The notes under the pieces: model-generated | What the model saw: only the letters and a program-made list of their open reading frames with translations | What the model was told of the DNA's origin: nothing | Database searches by the model: none | Assembly (NCBI GenBank): GCA_963921935.1 | Contig: OY998178.1 | Span: 56,889,451-56,953,450 of the forward strand | Source: Galeruca laticollis | Lineage: Eukaryota; Arthropoda; Insecta; Coleoptera; Chrysomelidae | Reading direction: 5' to 3' | Length of the DNA: 64,000 nt | Part shown: in pieces, positions 23,422 to 33,960 of the stretch | How the letters are laid out: each line of letters begins with the position of its first letter | Numbering within the stretch: position 1 is the stretch's first letter | Made by a program: the position numbers and the translations under genes

Positions 23422-23631
23422 TAGCTAGCCCAAGAGTGTAATATTTCAATAGTAACAAAACATCAAAACATTTAATATTCAATTTAAATTCACAGCTAAA
23501 ATAATAGTTCTCATATATATAAATTTCATATACAATTTATCTCCCAAACGTGGAGCAAATAAATTATAGTATTCAAACAACAATTTCATAAATAAATAAA
23601 TAAAACAGATTATTAAATAAAAATCCATACA

Positions 23632-23687
<56 letters not shown>

Positions 23688-23814
23688 TTATTTTTATGAA
23701 CGTTATTTTAAATATTTACACCTATGTTAGGGATTATTATCCGGATAAATGTATGAACTATAACATTCAGCCGGTGTGAAAAAAATATTAATTTCCATTA
23801 ATTATAAGTAAATA
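22435..23814. other. Non-coding, with two (TA)n tracts
   Basis: AT-rich with no gene recognised. (TA)n runs lie at about 23371-23418 and 23638-23684. If the 22385 exon is real, this is intron. Confidence 0.45.
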
Positions 23815-24083
23815 TGATTAAAAGAATATGCTAGGAATATTCAGTTTGGTAATATTCCAAATTGAATATTTTATGAATATTCAATTTGATTTTATTCTAA
23901 AACGAATATTTTAAGAATATGCATCTGGCTTGTTCAGTGAATATTCACTAAGGAATATTAATAGAATATTCAAAAATAATATTAATAATTTAAGAATATT
24001 CTTAGATTATTCGGAATATTATCATACTTTTTGGTGTATTTAAATATTATTCTATGAATAAGTATCCCACGTTCTCTGGGTAA
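23815..24083. repeat. GAATATTC-rich interspersed repeat, second locus
   Basis: Dense GAATATTC and AATATT motifs, ending in CCCACGTTCTCTGGGTAAC. The reverse complement of that end (CCCAGAGAACG) resembles the start of the 15606 locus (CCCAGACAACA). This suggests one repeat family with a defined terminus, inserted in opposite orientations. Confidence 0.6.
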
Positions 24084-24394
24084 CTGAAAAGTAGAAGTTT
24101 AATACTAAAGAGGTAGAGAATCGGTACATCAAATGCTTCATTTTGTTGAAATAAAGATTGTGTTATAAAAATTATTTCGATCTAATGAAAAATCTTCTTT
24201 TTTACGTGGAAAAAAAATGAAATTTATTGATCGCCTCAATATTCATATTTAACACATTTAATAGCTCGAGAAGTAGTTTACGAGTGCTTCATAGACCTTT
24301 AGTATAACTAGGCCGTCAGAAGCACCATCGCTTCTCATAATTTAATAAAATATATACGTACGAGTTCCAACGCTGTTTCTCAGTAGTACAGGGG
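24084..24394. other. Non-coding stretch
   Basis: No recognised feature. Confidence 0.35.
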
Positions 24395-25305
24395 GCCCTT
24401 ACACGCTCAATAGTATAAACAATACAGTATAATATTGACTATTTTACTAGAGTGTTTTTCACTGGCAAAATACTATCGCATCGGCATCTTTTCTACTGAC
24501 AAAAAAGTTACCTGCAATTGACTTGACAAAATTCACATGTCATTTCTACAGCGACAAAATTTTAATTTGTTCAAGCTGCGTTGATCAAAGCAAATTTTGT
24601 TGCCATCGTTCTGTCATTTATTTAAAATATCATTGTGTGATTTCTTGTTAGAAAACGACAGATTAGTTCAGTTAAAAAATGAGTGTTTCTGAAGAAAAAA
24701 AACAGATTTGGTACACAATCCATTGCAGAAATTAAAAGGGCAGTGTCGGAGAATATATCTCCAAAGCTTCCTGTTGGCGACAATTTTTGAAGTTTTTATT
24801 GATAATCACACTCCAGCCGAATATGGAACACCATGGCGCAGATGCTACAAGAAAAGTACTATCAAGAATTTAATATAGAATTAGCCAGTTACCGACTTTG
24901 TTTTTAAATTAGCCCGTTTGGCAAAGGACTCAAAACGAAAATAAATTCAAGGTAACCAAGAGAAAAGAAAGATCGAAAGCCCTTACAACACAAGAATTAT
25001 TGGAAATGATAAACATTCATGATGAAGACACCTCAGACGGCCTACAGAAAAAAAATTTCACTTATTGTCATTTTAACTTGCCTGGCGAGGCAACGAAGCA
25101 GTAAACTGCAACGTACATTATTTCCAACAATAATTAGACCGTAGTATTGACGGTCGATATTGATGAAATCCAGATCTTGGAGCGTAAATATCTAGATATT
25201 GATGAAGTCCAGATCTTGGAGCGTCAATATCTATAAGTAGATAATATATTGTCATTATTATCGAGCGTCTAATGGCGGACGTCAATAATATTGTTAATAC
25301 TCAGT
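24395..25305. mobile_element. Candidate DNA transposon relic, superfamily unknown
   Basis: The left end has TACACGCTCAATAGTATAAA then ACAATACAGTATAATATTGAC. The reverse complement of the right end has TAGACGCTCGATAATAATGACAA then TAGATATTGACGCTC. The two read as diverged terminal inverted repeats. Between them an ATG near 24679 (MSVSEEKKQ) is followed by broken frames, including TTQELLEMINIHDEDTSDGL near 24990. I do not recognise the protein. Confidence 0.3.
25157..25235. repeat. Tandem duplication of about 40 bp
   Basis: GATATTGATGAARTCCAGAT followed by CTTGGAGCGT and AATATCT is present twice in a row with few differences. Confidence 0.8.
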
Positions 25306-25309
25306 TGTT

Positions 25310-25650
25310 GCCCTGCTTTGGTAGAGAACGGAAGTGATGTTTGTGCATTTTCCAAGTGATGCATTCCGTCATATGTTTATGTTTTGTCTTCTCAAGAGAG
25401 GCTCTACCATCTGTAATAATTTTTTGAACGTCATTTCTTTAATTCTAAAATAATTGTAAAACTCTTCCGCAACTGTCAATCTTTCCCTCATCCGCTTCAC
25501 ATGAAAATATTCTCCACGTTTTTTCAACCACTTTTCATCCATCGATTTTGCTGAACTCGACGAATGCTTCCGATAGGTATATTGATTATGGCTACACAAC
25601 CTTTTTTTCGATTGTCCGTGTTTTCGAAACACAACGCGACACAACATCAA
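25310..25650 (-). pseudogene. PIF/Harbinger (HARBI1-like) transposase, N-terminal fragment
   Basis: On the minus strand the frame reads from MMLCRVVFRK to GEYFHVKRMRERLTVAEEFY, then NYFRIKEMTFKKLLQMVEPL and LRRQNINI, then a stop. E-x-F-x-x-Y-F-R-x-x-x-x-T-F-x-x-L-L-x-x-x-x-P-x-I/L is the typical N-terminal segment of HARBI1-type transposases. The DDE domain is absent. The fragment abuts Gypsy copy B near 25645. Confidence 0.65.
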
Positions 25651-25905
25651 ATTAGGAGTTTCCTTGGAGTTTGCACATATTATAGAAAATTTATTAGGAA
25701 GTTTGGAGATATTGCCAAGCCTCTAACTCGACTTACAGAAGAAGCAAGACCTTTCCAATGGGACGAAGACTGTCAAACGGCTTTTGAAACCTTGGAGAGG
25801 CATTTAACCACGGCGCCGATATTAGGATACCCATTACCAGAAGGAGATTTTATTCTTGACACTGACGCAAGCAACGTAGGAATTGGTGGTGTGCTTTCAC
25901 AGATC
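25645..25905 (+). pseudogene. Gypsy copy B: RT thumb/connection and start of RNase H
   Basis: The frame gives IRSFLGVCTYYRKFIRKFGD then IAKPLT, FQWDEDCQTAFETL and LDTDASNVGIGGVLSQI. These are the RT thumb (F-L-G-x-x-x-Y-Y-R-K/R-F-I) and the first RNase H aspartate (TDAS). Finger and palm are missing, so the element is 5'-truncated. The reading frame is cut at GGVLSQI by the LTR insertion at 25906 and resumes at 27875. Confidence 0.9.
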
Positions 25906-27874
25906 TGTAATAAATACGAATACCAAAGAGATAAATTCATTGTAGAAAATTTCAGAACACACGGTAAAACATATTTTATTTTAAATCAAAATAAAAAAAT
26001 GGAATGCGTCCCACATTTTGTTTAGAAAAATAATACGAAATCAAAACAGCGTGGAACAAATAAAACACTTTACTGGGTCAAAGCAAAATAATTGTTTTGA
26101 ATACAATTATTTTGATAACGAAAAATTAGCACGCTTCAAAACATAAAAAGTTGATTTTCCAATTCGACAAAAAAACCCCAAACCTAATTCGGGGGAAGAG
26201 CAAAAACGAAGTGGGGAGAGCGGCAGCACACAGAGTGCCGGTCGAAAACGCGAAGGGAAAAGTCCTTTCCCCGTCACGGAAACGGTAGTAGTTTTTTTTA
26301 GTGTTAGCGGTACCAGGGGTAAAGTTCTCTCCGTTGTGTCAGGGTGTAATAGGGATATTGAGATATCCTTGACGGTGAACACTATCCCCCGTTCAAGTTA
26401 CAAAACGGTAGAATCACCCTCTACGCTAAGTTCTTATCAACATAGCACGATACCGGTTATTGGCACTACCCGCGGTGGCTAGAAAGATAGCGAAGAATAA
26501 GCAGTAGCCAGGCCAGAGAAGGGAAGTTTTCCAACGCCGTATGTTTTTGAACAAATTGAGACATTTATTCGTTATTATTTGCGCTGGATTCTGAACCTGG
26601 AAGTTATAATTCAAATGTTATACATAGGGCGTAGCGATAACAAATATATTTAGTTGATTTTCTGATATTGCAAGGGGACTGGACATACCTGGTCGTTCTC
26701 AGTTAAATATTGCATGTCCAGGCTCACAAATTTTGGTGGCACAGCTCGTTCTGTAATATATATAATTTACCGTGTGTGACATGAGTTAGGTTTTTTTCTA
26801 ATTAGTAGTTATTATTTTGTTGCACCACATAATTCGTTTCCACCTCGTAGGTAGGTCGGAGATAGAAATTTACGTAAGGTTAATTTGTACGTGGTATAAA
26901 TAAAAAGGGCCAGAGCGTATGATTTGCAATTTTCCTTAGGTTCCAGTGAACTTCTTCTGACAAATAATCTAAAAAGAAATTGTTGTCTTTTGTTCAGACG
27001 TGATCAGAAATTTCTTAATTATTAGTAAACTAAATAAAATATTGTGGGTGATTCAGAGACTTGGAATTTTGCAACTCGAAACGCCAGTGTCGACAAATAT
27101 TTTATTGTTCTTAGATCAGCAGTATTTTGTTACGATTTAAATTTTACTTTCATATTCCGATCAAGGTCAATGGCGCAAAACCAGCGTAAGCTAGCATAAC
27201 ATTTCGTTTTAAAAAAAGTAAATACATATAACATTTTAGTTCGCGCCTCGACACCGGTGAATATCAAAATTTAGGAAACAAGAAAAAGAAGAAACCATAC
27301 GCCTCTCATGCCTTCTTTGAAATACCAAAGCGATAAGGGGTTAGTTTAGTTGTTCTAACGCAAGGCGAGGGCTTTATCATAATTTTGTTTTGTGGGATAG
27401 TTACGTGCCATACAGGGGTAGGTTAGGATGCACAATTTATAGATAAATGTATAGGTAGGCTTATACCGGGGGACTTTATTTATTTGGATAATATTTGGGA
27501 TTTTGTTTTATAATTTCATATATATATACACTCAGAGAAACTTTTATTATATTTTTTTATACAACTTTGTGGATCCGCCATATTTTCCCTACCCCGCAAA
27601 TTCCCCCTAGAGAGTGTAACAACCTTGGATGTGAGACAGAACCGGGAGAACAATCCTGTCCTTGCAAAGGAGTATCAAACCGTATTAAGACCAGGCGTAC
27701 CCAGCTCAACTCGGACTGGATTTGCCTTACACGCTCAGCCGCACATTGGAGAAAGAAATTGGTGACTCGAAGGTCGGGATCGATATAGAGTAAAGAAAAG
27801 GTAGGTTTTTTTTATTACAAGTGGCGACGTTTATTTAGAGTGGTGACAGCTCCATTGAAGGAGGTTTCATTACA
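25906..27874. mobile_element. Nested LTR insertion (solo-LTR-like) in Gypsy copy B
   Basis: The insert starts TGTAATAAATACG and ends GGTTTCATTACA, giving perfect 6-bp terminal inverted repeats (TGTAAT/ATTACA). It is flanked by the 4-bp duplication GATC (25902-25905 and 27875-27878). A TATA box (GTGGTATAAATA) lies near 26892, midway, as expected in an LTR. At 27815-27829 ATTACA is followed by AG and TGGCGACG, which looks like an LTR end plus primer-binding site. The last 54 bp may then be a remnant of a deleted internal region and 3' LTR tip. Removing the insert restores Gypsy sequence. Confidence 0.8.
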
Positions 27875-29542
27875 GATCCAAGGAGGGCAAGAAAGAGTGC
27901 TGGCATATTTCAGTCCTCTCCAAACCAGAACGAAACTACTGCATCACAAGAAGAGAACTTTTGGCGGTAGTGAGGTCCGTGGAACACTTTTACCAGTATC
28001 TCTATGGTAGGAAGTTTTTAATCCGGACTGATCATGCAGCACTCAAGTGGTTGATGCAGTTCAAGAATCCCAAGGGTCATATCGCTAAATGGATTGAACG
28101 ACTTCATGAGTACGATTTCAACATCGAACATCGAGCTGGTGTGAGTCACCGAAACGCCGACTCCCTGTCCAGACGACTGTGCCCAATAGACTGCTCCCAC
28201 TGCAACAAGGCGGTATCTAGAGAAGCTGCAGTTTCAAGAACTACAGTAGTCAATGAAGAATGGTCACCCACCAGGATCAGAGAAGATCAGGAGAATGATC
28301 CTTGCCTAAAGAAGATTCAGCAGTGGAAGGAAGAAAATCGGCGACCTACATGGCAACAAGTGTCAAAATTTTCACCGAAACTCAAGGCGTATTGGGCTCA
28401 GCGGGACTCCCTTGTCCTGGAAGAAGGGCTGTTGAAGAGTCCTTGAAAACGATGATGGTTCCGAGAGGAGGAGACAGCTGGTTGTCCCTAGAACGAGGGT
28501 AGCTGAGGTACTGAAGAAGTTACACGACAGTCCATCGGGAGGTCATCTGGGAGTGAAGAAAACCTTTCAGCGAGTCCGTGAAAGGTTTTATTGGATGAAC
28601 AGCTTCGACGATGTGAAGGACTGGTGTAAGAAATGTACGACTTGTGCTACGAGTAATGGACCACATCGCAAGAGAAAGGCACCTATGAAACAGTATAATG
28701 TTGGAAGCCCATTCGAAAAGATTGCTTTAGACATCGCTGGACCATTTCCGATGACTGAAAATGGTAGCAAATACATACTAGTTGTAATGGATTATTTCAC
28801 AAAGTGGGTGGAAATTTACGCTATCCCTAACCAAGAGGCTACAACTGTCGCGGATGTATTGGTGAAAGAATGTATCAGCCGATATGGAGTACCCTTGGAA
28901 GTCCACAGCGACCAGGGAAGAAATTTTGAATGCCATCTATTGCAGGAAATTTGCGGCAAGCTGGGAATGAAGTAGACCAGGACAACAGCTTCACATCCAC
29001 AGTCAGATGGAATGGTTGAGAGAATGAACAGGACTATTGGAAAATACCTGTCCAACGTAGTTTCCAGCCATCAGAGAGATTGGGACCAGTATATTTCTCT
29101 ATTCGCATTGGCTTATCGATCTGCCGTCAATGAGTCCACGGGTGAAACACCTGTGAAAATCCTGTTTGGACGTGAAATGAGGCTTCCTTGTGACCTGGAA
29201 TTTGGCTGTCGGCCTGGAGAAGATCTAGCAGGCGAAGACTACGTGATCCAATTGAGAAGAAGGCTGGACGATATTCATGAATTAGTTCGAACATATCTTC
29301 AAGTTGCCGGCGACAGAATGAAAAGTCGGTACGACACACAGGCCACAGAAGACGGTTTTAAAGAAGGGGACAAATTATGGTTACACAACCCGACGAGGAA
29401 AAAAGGATTTTTTCCAAAATCACAAAAATCCTGGGAAGGTCCATACTTAATCAAGAAAAGGAGCAATGAAGTTATATATCGGATAAGAAAGATTCCCAAC
29501 GGAAAACCAAAACCGACTAACGCCATTCGAAGGAGACCATGA
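27875..29542 (+). pseudogene. Gypsy copy B pol: RNase H and integrase
   Basis: RNase H continues as QGGQERVLAYFS, then after a small frameshift NYCITRRELLAVV and FLIRTDHAALKWL, with a Ty3/Gypsy-type end near SHRNADSLSRR. Integrase follows: an HHCC region (H at GGHLGVKKT, then CKKC and CATC), catalytic D in IALDIAGPF, SDQGRNF, and after a TAG nonsense codon (28973-28975, AAG in copy A) HPQSDGMVERMNRTIG with the core glutamate. The C-terminus has WEGPYLIKK. Further breaks lie near 28440 and at a small deletion near 29507. Several lesions make it a pseudogene. Confidence 0.9.
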
Positions 29543-30219
29543 CCTAGAGGAAGGAGTAAACCTTATTCAAGATGTGTCTGACCCTACCTTCGATGAATTC
29601 ATGGGCGCGTATGGAGGTACCGGGAAAGCTAGATATGGAGTTACTTCAGAACAACGACAAGATCTGTTCACTCTCCCGGAAGATTATTCACTGACACACA
29701 ACATCCCCGCCCGTCTCAGGAACGCACGAGGGTTGGCATCCGTCTTTCGAAAGAAGTTCGGGCAATTAGAAAAACTTGAAGACCAGATTCCAGCCCCTGG
29801 CAAGACTCTGAAACTGAAACATACTTCGCCTCTTCGTGGTAACTAAAAATGAATTTCAAGATCGATCTACCTACCGCGATGTGTGGGAAGCACTTCGACA
29901 CCTCCGAGACCATGTGTTCGAATCCAGCGTGAAGAAACTGGCTATGCCTAAGATAGCGAGTAACCAGTTGGATTGGCGAGTTATCAGGAACATGGTAGAG
30001 GTTATCTTTAGAGATGCCGGTGTCCAGATATTAATTTGCAGCTACAACCCCCGTTATCAGTATCCGATGAAGACGGTGCCCTGCTGTTTCCATAAGATCG
30101 GAAAGTGTAGAAATGGGGCCAGTTGCCGATTCAATTATCCAGTCTCTGCTACACAAAAGTTCCAGGAGGAACTTCCATTTGAGGAGGGGGTAATGTTACG
30201 AAACAGCACACTGGTATAG
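29543..30219 (+). pseudogene. Macro domain plus CCCH-type zinc finger, C-terminal extension of Gypsy Pol (copy B)
   Basis: After integrase the frame continues through GDHDLEEG-type residues into FMGAYGGTGKARYGVTSEQR, DLFTLPEDYSLTHNI and ARGLASVFRKKFGQLEKLED. After a +1 frame change near 29840 it reads LVTKNEFQDRSTYRDVWEAL, KKLAMPKIASNQLDW and VQILICSYNP. This is a full-length macro-domain layout of the OARD1/TARG1 type. The loop equivalent to G-C-G-L-D-R-L is shortened to ASNQLD, so the catalytic aspartate may be lost. A zinc-finger motif C-x7-C-x5-C-x3-Y follows (CCFHKIGKCRNGASCRFNY), a CCCH finger with the last His as Tyr. The likely role, ADP-ribose and RNA binding, is inference. Confidence 0.75.
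30181..30190 (+). other. Polypurine tract of Gypsy copy B
   Basis: GAGGAGGGGG lies 3 bp before the LTR start TGTTACG. It also encodes the EEG near the end of the zinc-finger protein, so the coding region runs into the LTR. Confidence 0.75.
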
Positions 30220-30680
30220 ACCCTAAATCCGACTCTGTTTAAGCCAGGTATGAAAATTAAAATTATGGCGGATACGCAGTTTTTTTTTTATAACTGTTTA
30301 CGACTATCTTATCTAAACATTGTTTTTGTGACCAGACTTATCTAGAAAATGCCAGAACCAATTGTTTTTGTGTGTGTAAACCGCAGTCCTGTATTTTCTA
30401 GTAAAAAAGGCTTTAATATATAAGGGTCCGATCAAGAAGAGTTAGTTGATAAAGTGATCACGTGAAATAAATAAACCGAAATATCGATCAGTAAAGTGTT
30501 TATATAAATCAATAATTAAGTTTGTGGGCATATAAATTAAATTTATGTGACTAGTTGAGTATATATAAATTAAGTGTTGGTGATTAGTTAAGTGTTTAAA
30601 TAAATTAGTAAGTAGCCATACCGTGTGTTTAAAATTTATCCCACCCGTTTACTGTTTAAATAAATTAGAAAAACATTACA
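30194..30680 (+). mobile_element. 3' LTR of Gypsy copy B
   Basis: Starts TGTTACGAAACAG right after the polypurine tract and ends AAAAACATTACA, about 487 bp. The second half matches the LTR remnant of copy A (10042-10346). TG...CA termini are present. The zinc-finger reading frame ends 26 bp inside it. No 5' LTR is present because the element is 5'-truncated. Confidence 0.8.
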
Positions 30681-30689
30681 ATATTGTAC

Positions 30690-31532
30690 TTTTGAATGAC
30701 AGAATAACAGCAAATTGCACATATAAGACAAGATTTACATTTTCTATTATTAACATCAATACCATCATTTCTTTCAAAATCATCGTTATTTTCTTCATCA
30801 GTTTCATTTGAATCTATAACTGTAACATTACTGTGAAATTGCTGATTACACTCCACATTGGTTGTTGCGGAAACTTGAAATTTATCCCAATTTTTCGCGA
30901 CAATAACTAATTCTTCTTGCAGATTTTCTTTTGTAATATTTGGGTGATAATTTTCTAGCAATTCACACAATTTTATAAATCTATTTGTTGGTACTCCTTG
31001 TTTAACTTCATCAAAATTTGTTGGAGACAATAAGGCAATATTCTTATGAAGCTCACCATTATTCTTTAATCTACATTCTATAGAATTTATAATTTTATCT
31101 AAAATTCTATTAGGGGTTGCAACTTCATCTTCCGCCAATTCTTCGGCCAGTTTCTTTCGTTTTATTATTCTCTTTTCGGGAAAGGAAATTGGTACGTCGA
31201 TGCCGATTTCTTCACGGCAGTCCATGCAATGCGTTGACGTTTCAATATCACTCATGTCGCAACTTACGGACTTTAATTGTGATGTACAAATAATAATCAT
31301 TTCGTAACATCTTAGTAGGTCTAATCCGCTGGTTTGCAAATATTTCGAGAAATAATTGGAAATAATTTTGTAAAAATTTGAGCCATAGTAGCATTTCATA
31401 ATCTATAAATTGTGTAAGCATGGTAGAGGCCTTCACACGGACATCTGGTGGCATGTTTTCAAACAATTTTACGTCGTGTAATGCTAATAATACATCGATG
31501 TAGAGTATTGGCGTGATTTTTGTAATTTTCAA
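30690..31532 (-). pseudogene. hAT-like / DUF4371-type transposase relic
   Basis: Overlapping minus-strand frames give VKLFENMPPDVRVKASTMLT, then YLQTSGLDLLRCYEMI, a charged RIIKRKK stretch, LDKIINSIECRLKNNGELHK and LSPTNFDEVKQGVPTNRF, then NLQEELVIVAKNWD. Lengths and motifs match the central part of hAT-derived transposases (ZMYM1/DUF4371 type), between the RNase H-like segments. A frameshift splits it near 31400, and the dimerisation C-terminus is missing where Gypsy copy B ends. Not functional. Confidence 0.6.
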
Positions 31533-31787
31533 ATATTTTTTTTAAAGCTGCCCCTTTGTCCACCAAAGAGTTTCTCCAATTACTTGTAATTTATTTTTTT
31601 ATCTCTAAGGATGGGCTTATCTAAATTTTTGTTCTTTGGCAGGATTCTTTGAATAAAATTGCAATGGAATTCAATAAGGTAAATAAAGACGCTTTATTTT
31701 CGGTAAGTACATGTTTACTTTCAGCCCGCCCTGCTGGTCTCTGAACAGTCGGCCCACCGGGAAACTTCCGCATTATATATTCTTTCC
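31533..31787. other. Non-coding stretch
   Basis: No recognised feature upstream of the hAT-like relic. Confidence 0.35.
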
Positions 31788-32090
31788 TTTGTATACAAAT
31801 CATTTTATAGTTTATGCCGCCGACTATATTTTCATTTGATAGTTTATGTCACCGAGTATATATTTATTTTATATTATGTATCACCCGTCACATATTCGTT
31901 CCTTTGTATACAAATCATTTCATAGTTTATGCGCCGAGTAAATTTTCATTTGATAGTTTATGTCACCGAGTATATATTTAATTTATATTATGTATCACCC
32001 GTCACATATTCGTTCCTTTGTATATAAATCATTTTATAGTTTATGCGCCGAGTATATTTTCATTTTATAGTTTATGTCGACGAGTATATA
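31788..32090. repeat. Tandem repeat, period about 115 bp, about 2.6 copies
   Basis: Copies start at TTTGTATACAAAT (31788), TTTGTATACAAAT (31903) and TTTGTATATAAAT (32017). Each has CATAGTTTATG or TATAGTTTATG, CACCGAGTATATAT and TATCACCCGTCACATATTCG. The copies are very similar. Confidence 0.9.
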
Positions 32091-32768
32091 TAATCATTTT
32101 TATATCGCATCTACCCGCTATATATTTCAACCACTGTATAGAAATTGTTTGAGACATAATACTTATAATTATTGTAAATCTCCGTGAACATTTATTTTAT
32201 CCCCTGGCTTCGGAGTAGAAACAATTGTAGAAGGTTAATAGTTATTCAAAGTTCCGATGATATTTTTATTTCTTTTACTATCTGGTTGCGATGGAGAAAT
32301 AATTTTCCTGTGAAAAAAATTTATTTAGATTTTAAAACTCAACCTTTCAATGTACTGGTCTCCCCACTGCAATGAGATAGACATTGGTAGAAGCGCACAG
32401 GTCGAACTAATCGAGAGAGGTGGAAAAGTAAAGCTGAAGGCAGGTAGATTTAAAATCGAGGAGAGTACCGAAGTGCTGGCTAACCGTAGCAGAAGCGAAA
32501 AATTGTGCACCGTACGCCGAAAGTTGTTTAGCTTTGTTTTGCCGATCATCGTAAATTTCATTTCGAGTTTTTTTCGCACTTTAAAAAAGTTTCTCGACAA
32601 TTTCGTTGCTGTAAAAGTAAGAGCTTTTACTAATAAAAATCCGAAAAATAAGTGGTCTTTTCAATTATAAATTTAAAATATTCATACAGTTGATTTTCAT
32701 TTTAAAATAAGTTGCAATATCTTGTACATTGGAGTGTGGTAAACCATTTATATATCTCATCTGATTTA
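32091..32768. other. Stretch without a recognised gene
   Basis: A 106-codon plus-strand frame (32350-32670) shows no family motif. It is not supported as a gene. Confidence 0.35.
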
Positions 32769-32985
32769 ATACCTTTCCTGATTTTTCTTTTTAGCAGGTT
32801 TCCTGATATTAGTTCCGTTCTTTAATACATTTTTCGATTTGTAGGGAAAATTCTTGATTGAAATCTCCGGTAGCGCCAGGCATACATAAACGCTAGGGCT
32901 TCCTGATATTTTAAATCTAGAATCCCCAGTTTCAATACCTTTCCCGACTTTTCTTTTTAGTGGGTTTCTTGATATTATATCTTCC
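32769..32985. repeat. Direct repeat, period about 165 bp
   Basis: AATACCTTTCCTGATTTTTC (about 32770) recurs as AATACCTTTCCCGACTTTTC (about 32935). Both continue with TTTTTAG and GGTTTCnTGATATTA. Confidence 0.75.
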
Positions 32986-33268
32986 TTTATCTATATGTAT
33001 ATATATATCCGGGAAAAAAGTACTCACTTTTTCCCGGGAAAAAAAGTAATTTCGTGAAAAGTTGTATTTTGTTACCTGTCAACAAAGATAAAATGTCAAA
33101 TTTTTTTCCTGTTACAGAAAAAATACATTTAAAATTTACCGATTGTCCCAAATAAGAAACCGTCGCGGAAAACTAACTTCAATACAGTATTATTTCGTTA
33201 AACTGAAAATAACTGTTTCTAGATATGTCCACAATATATTGAAAAAATGGTAAAAACTCTAAAGTTTC

Positions 33269-33331
33269 ACAATTGTTTCGATATTGCTATCATCGTCAGA
33301 ATAACGATGATAGCAATATCGAAACAATTGT
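33269..33331. repeat. Perfect 28-bp inverted repeat with 7-nt loop
   Basis: The left arm at 33269-33296 (ending ATTGCTATCATCGT) pairs perfectly with 33304-33331. The loop is CAGAATA. No poly-T or gene context explains it. Confidence 0.95.
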
Positions 33332-33731
33332 CAAATTGCATTTTTTGATTCCAAGGCATTTTCACTACTTTTAATGATCTTATTATTCTCAACGAATTCA
33401 TTAGTGCTAGAAAGCTTCAGATCATGAGCTCAATATATTTTTAAAGCCTTTAAAAAGCCAATTTTTATGAATAAATCCGTTAAACTAGACGCTCACTCTC
33501 TAATTCACTAGTTGTAGTAACGATGAGCCTTATTTGTAACAAATTGAAGAAATACTGTAAATAAAAAAAATTACTTTATGATGCCATTTTTGCATGAGTT
33601 ATAAGATTCACCCGCACTTAGCCGAAGCGTCGCGCACGGAAGCACTGCGAAACGAAGCGTCATTTTGATGGTGTCCGCGCATTTGTATATAATCTTTGAT
33701 TCGAGCGAAGTACGTTGTGTAGTGAGGTACG

Positions 33732-33960
33732 ATGGGCAGTTCATCAGAAGAGGACATCTTTGTATTAAGTTTAATTGCCACTATGGAAGAAGAAGAAAAA
33801 AACAAAAAAAATGTTGGGTTCATAATATACTTAAATCAAAAGAGAGACAATTACGGCGAATTTCATCATTAATTTAACGATCTTAGACGAGATAAAAAGA
33901 AATGTTTCAACTATTTCCGTATGTCAGAGGAAAAGCATATTTCCACACGTTTTTATTTAA
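33732..33960 (+). pseudogene. Harbinger transposase N-terminal segment
   Basis: MGSSSEEDIFVLSLIATMEE, then a stop (TAA), then FNDLRRDKKKCFNYFRMSEE in the same frame. The F-N-D-L-R-x-D-x-x-x-C-F-N-Y-F-R-M-S block is typical of HARBI1-type transposases. The segment after it that should contain the helix-turn-helix is not recognisable. Confidence 0.65.

Noticed and set aside
32350..32670. 106-codon plus-strand frame
   Set aside because: No recognisable domain; an overlapping minus-strand frame of similar length suggests chance.
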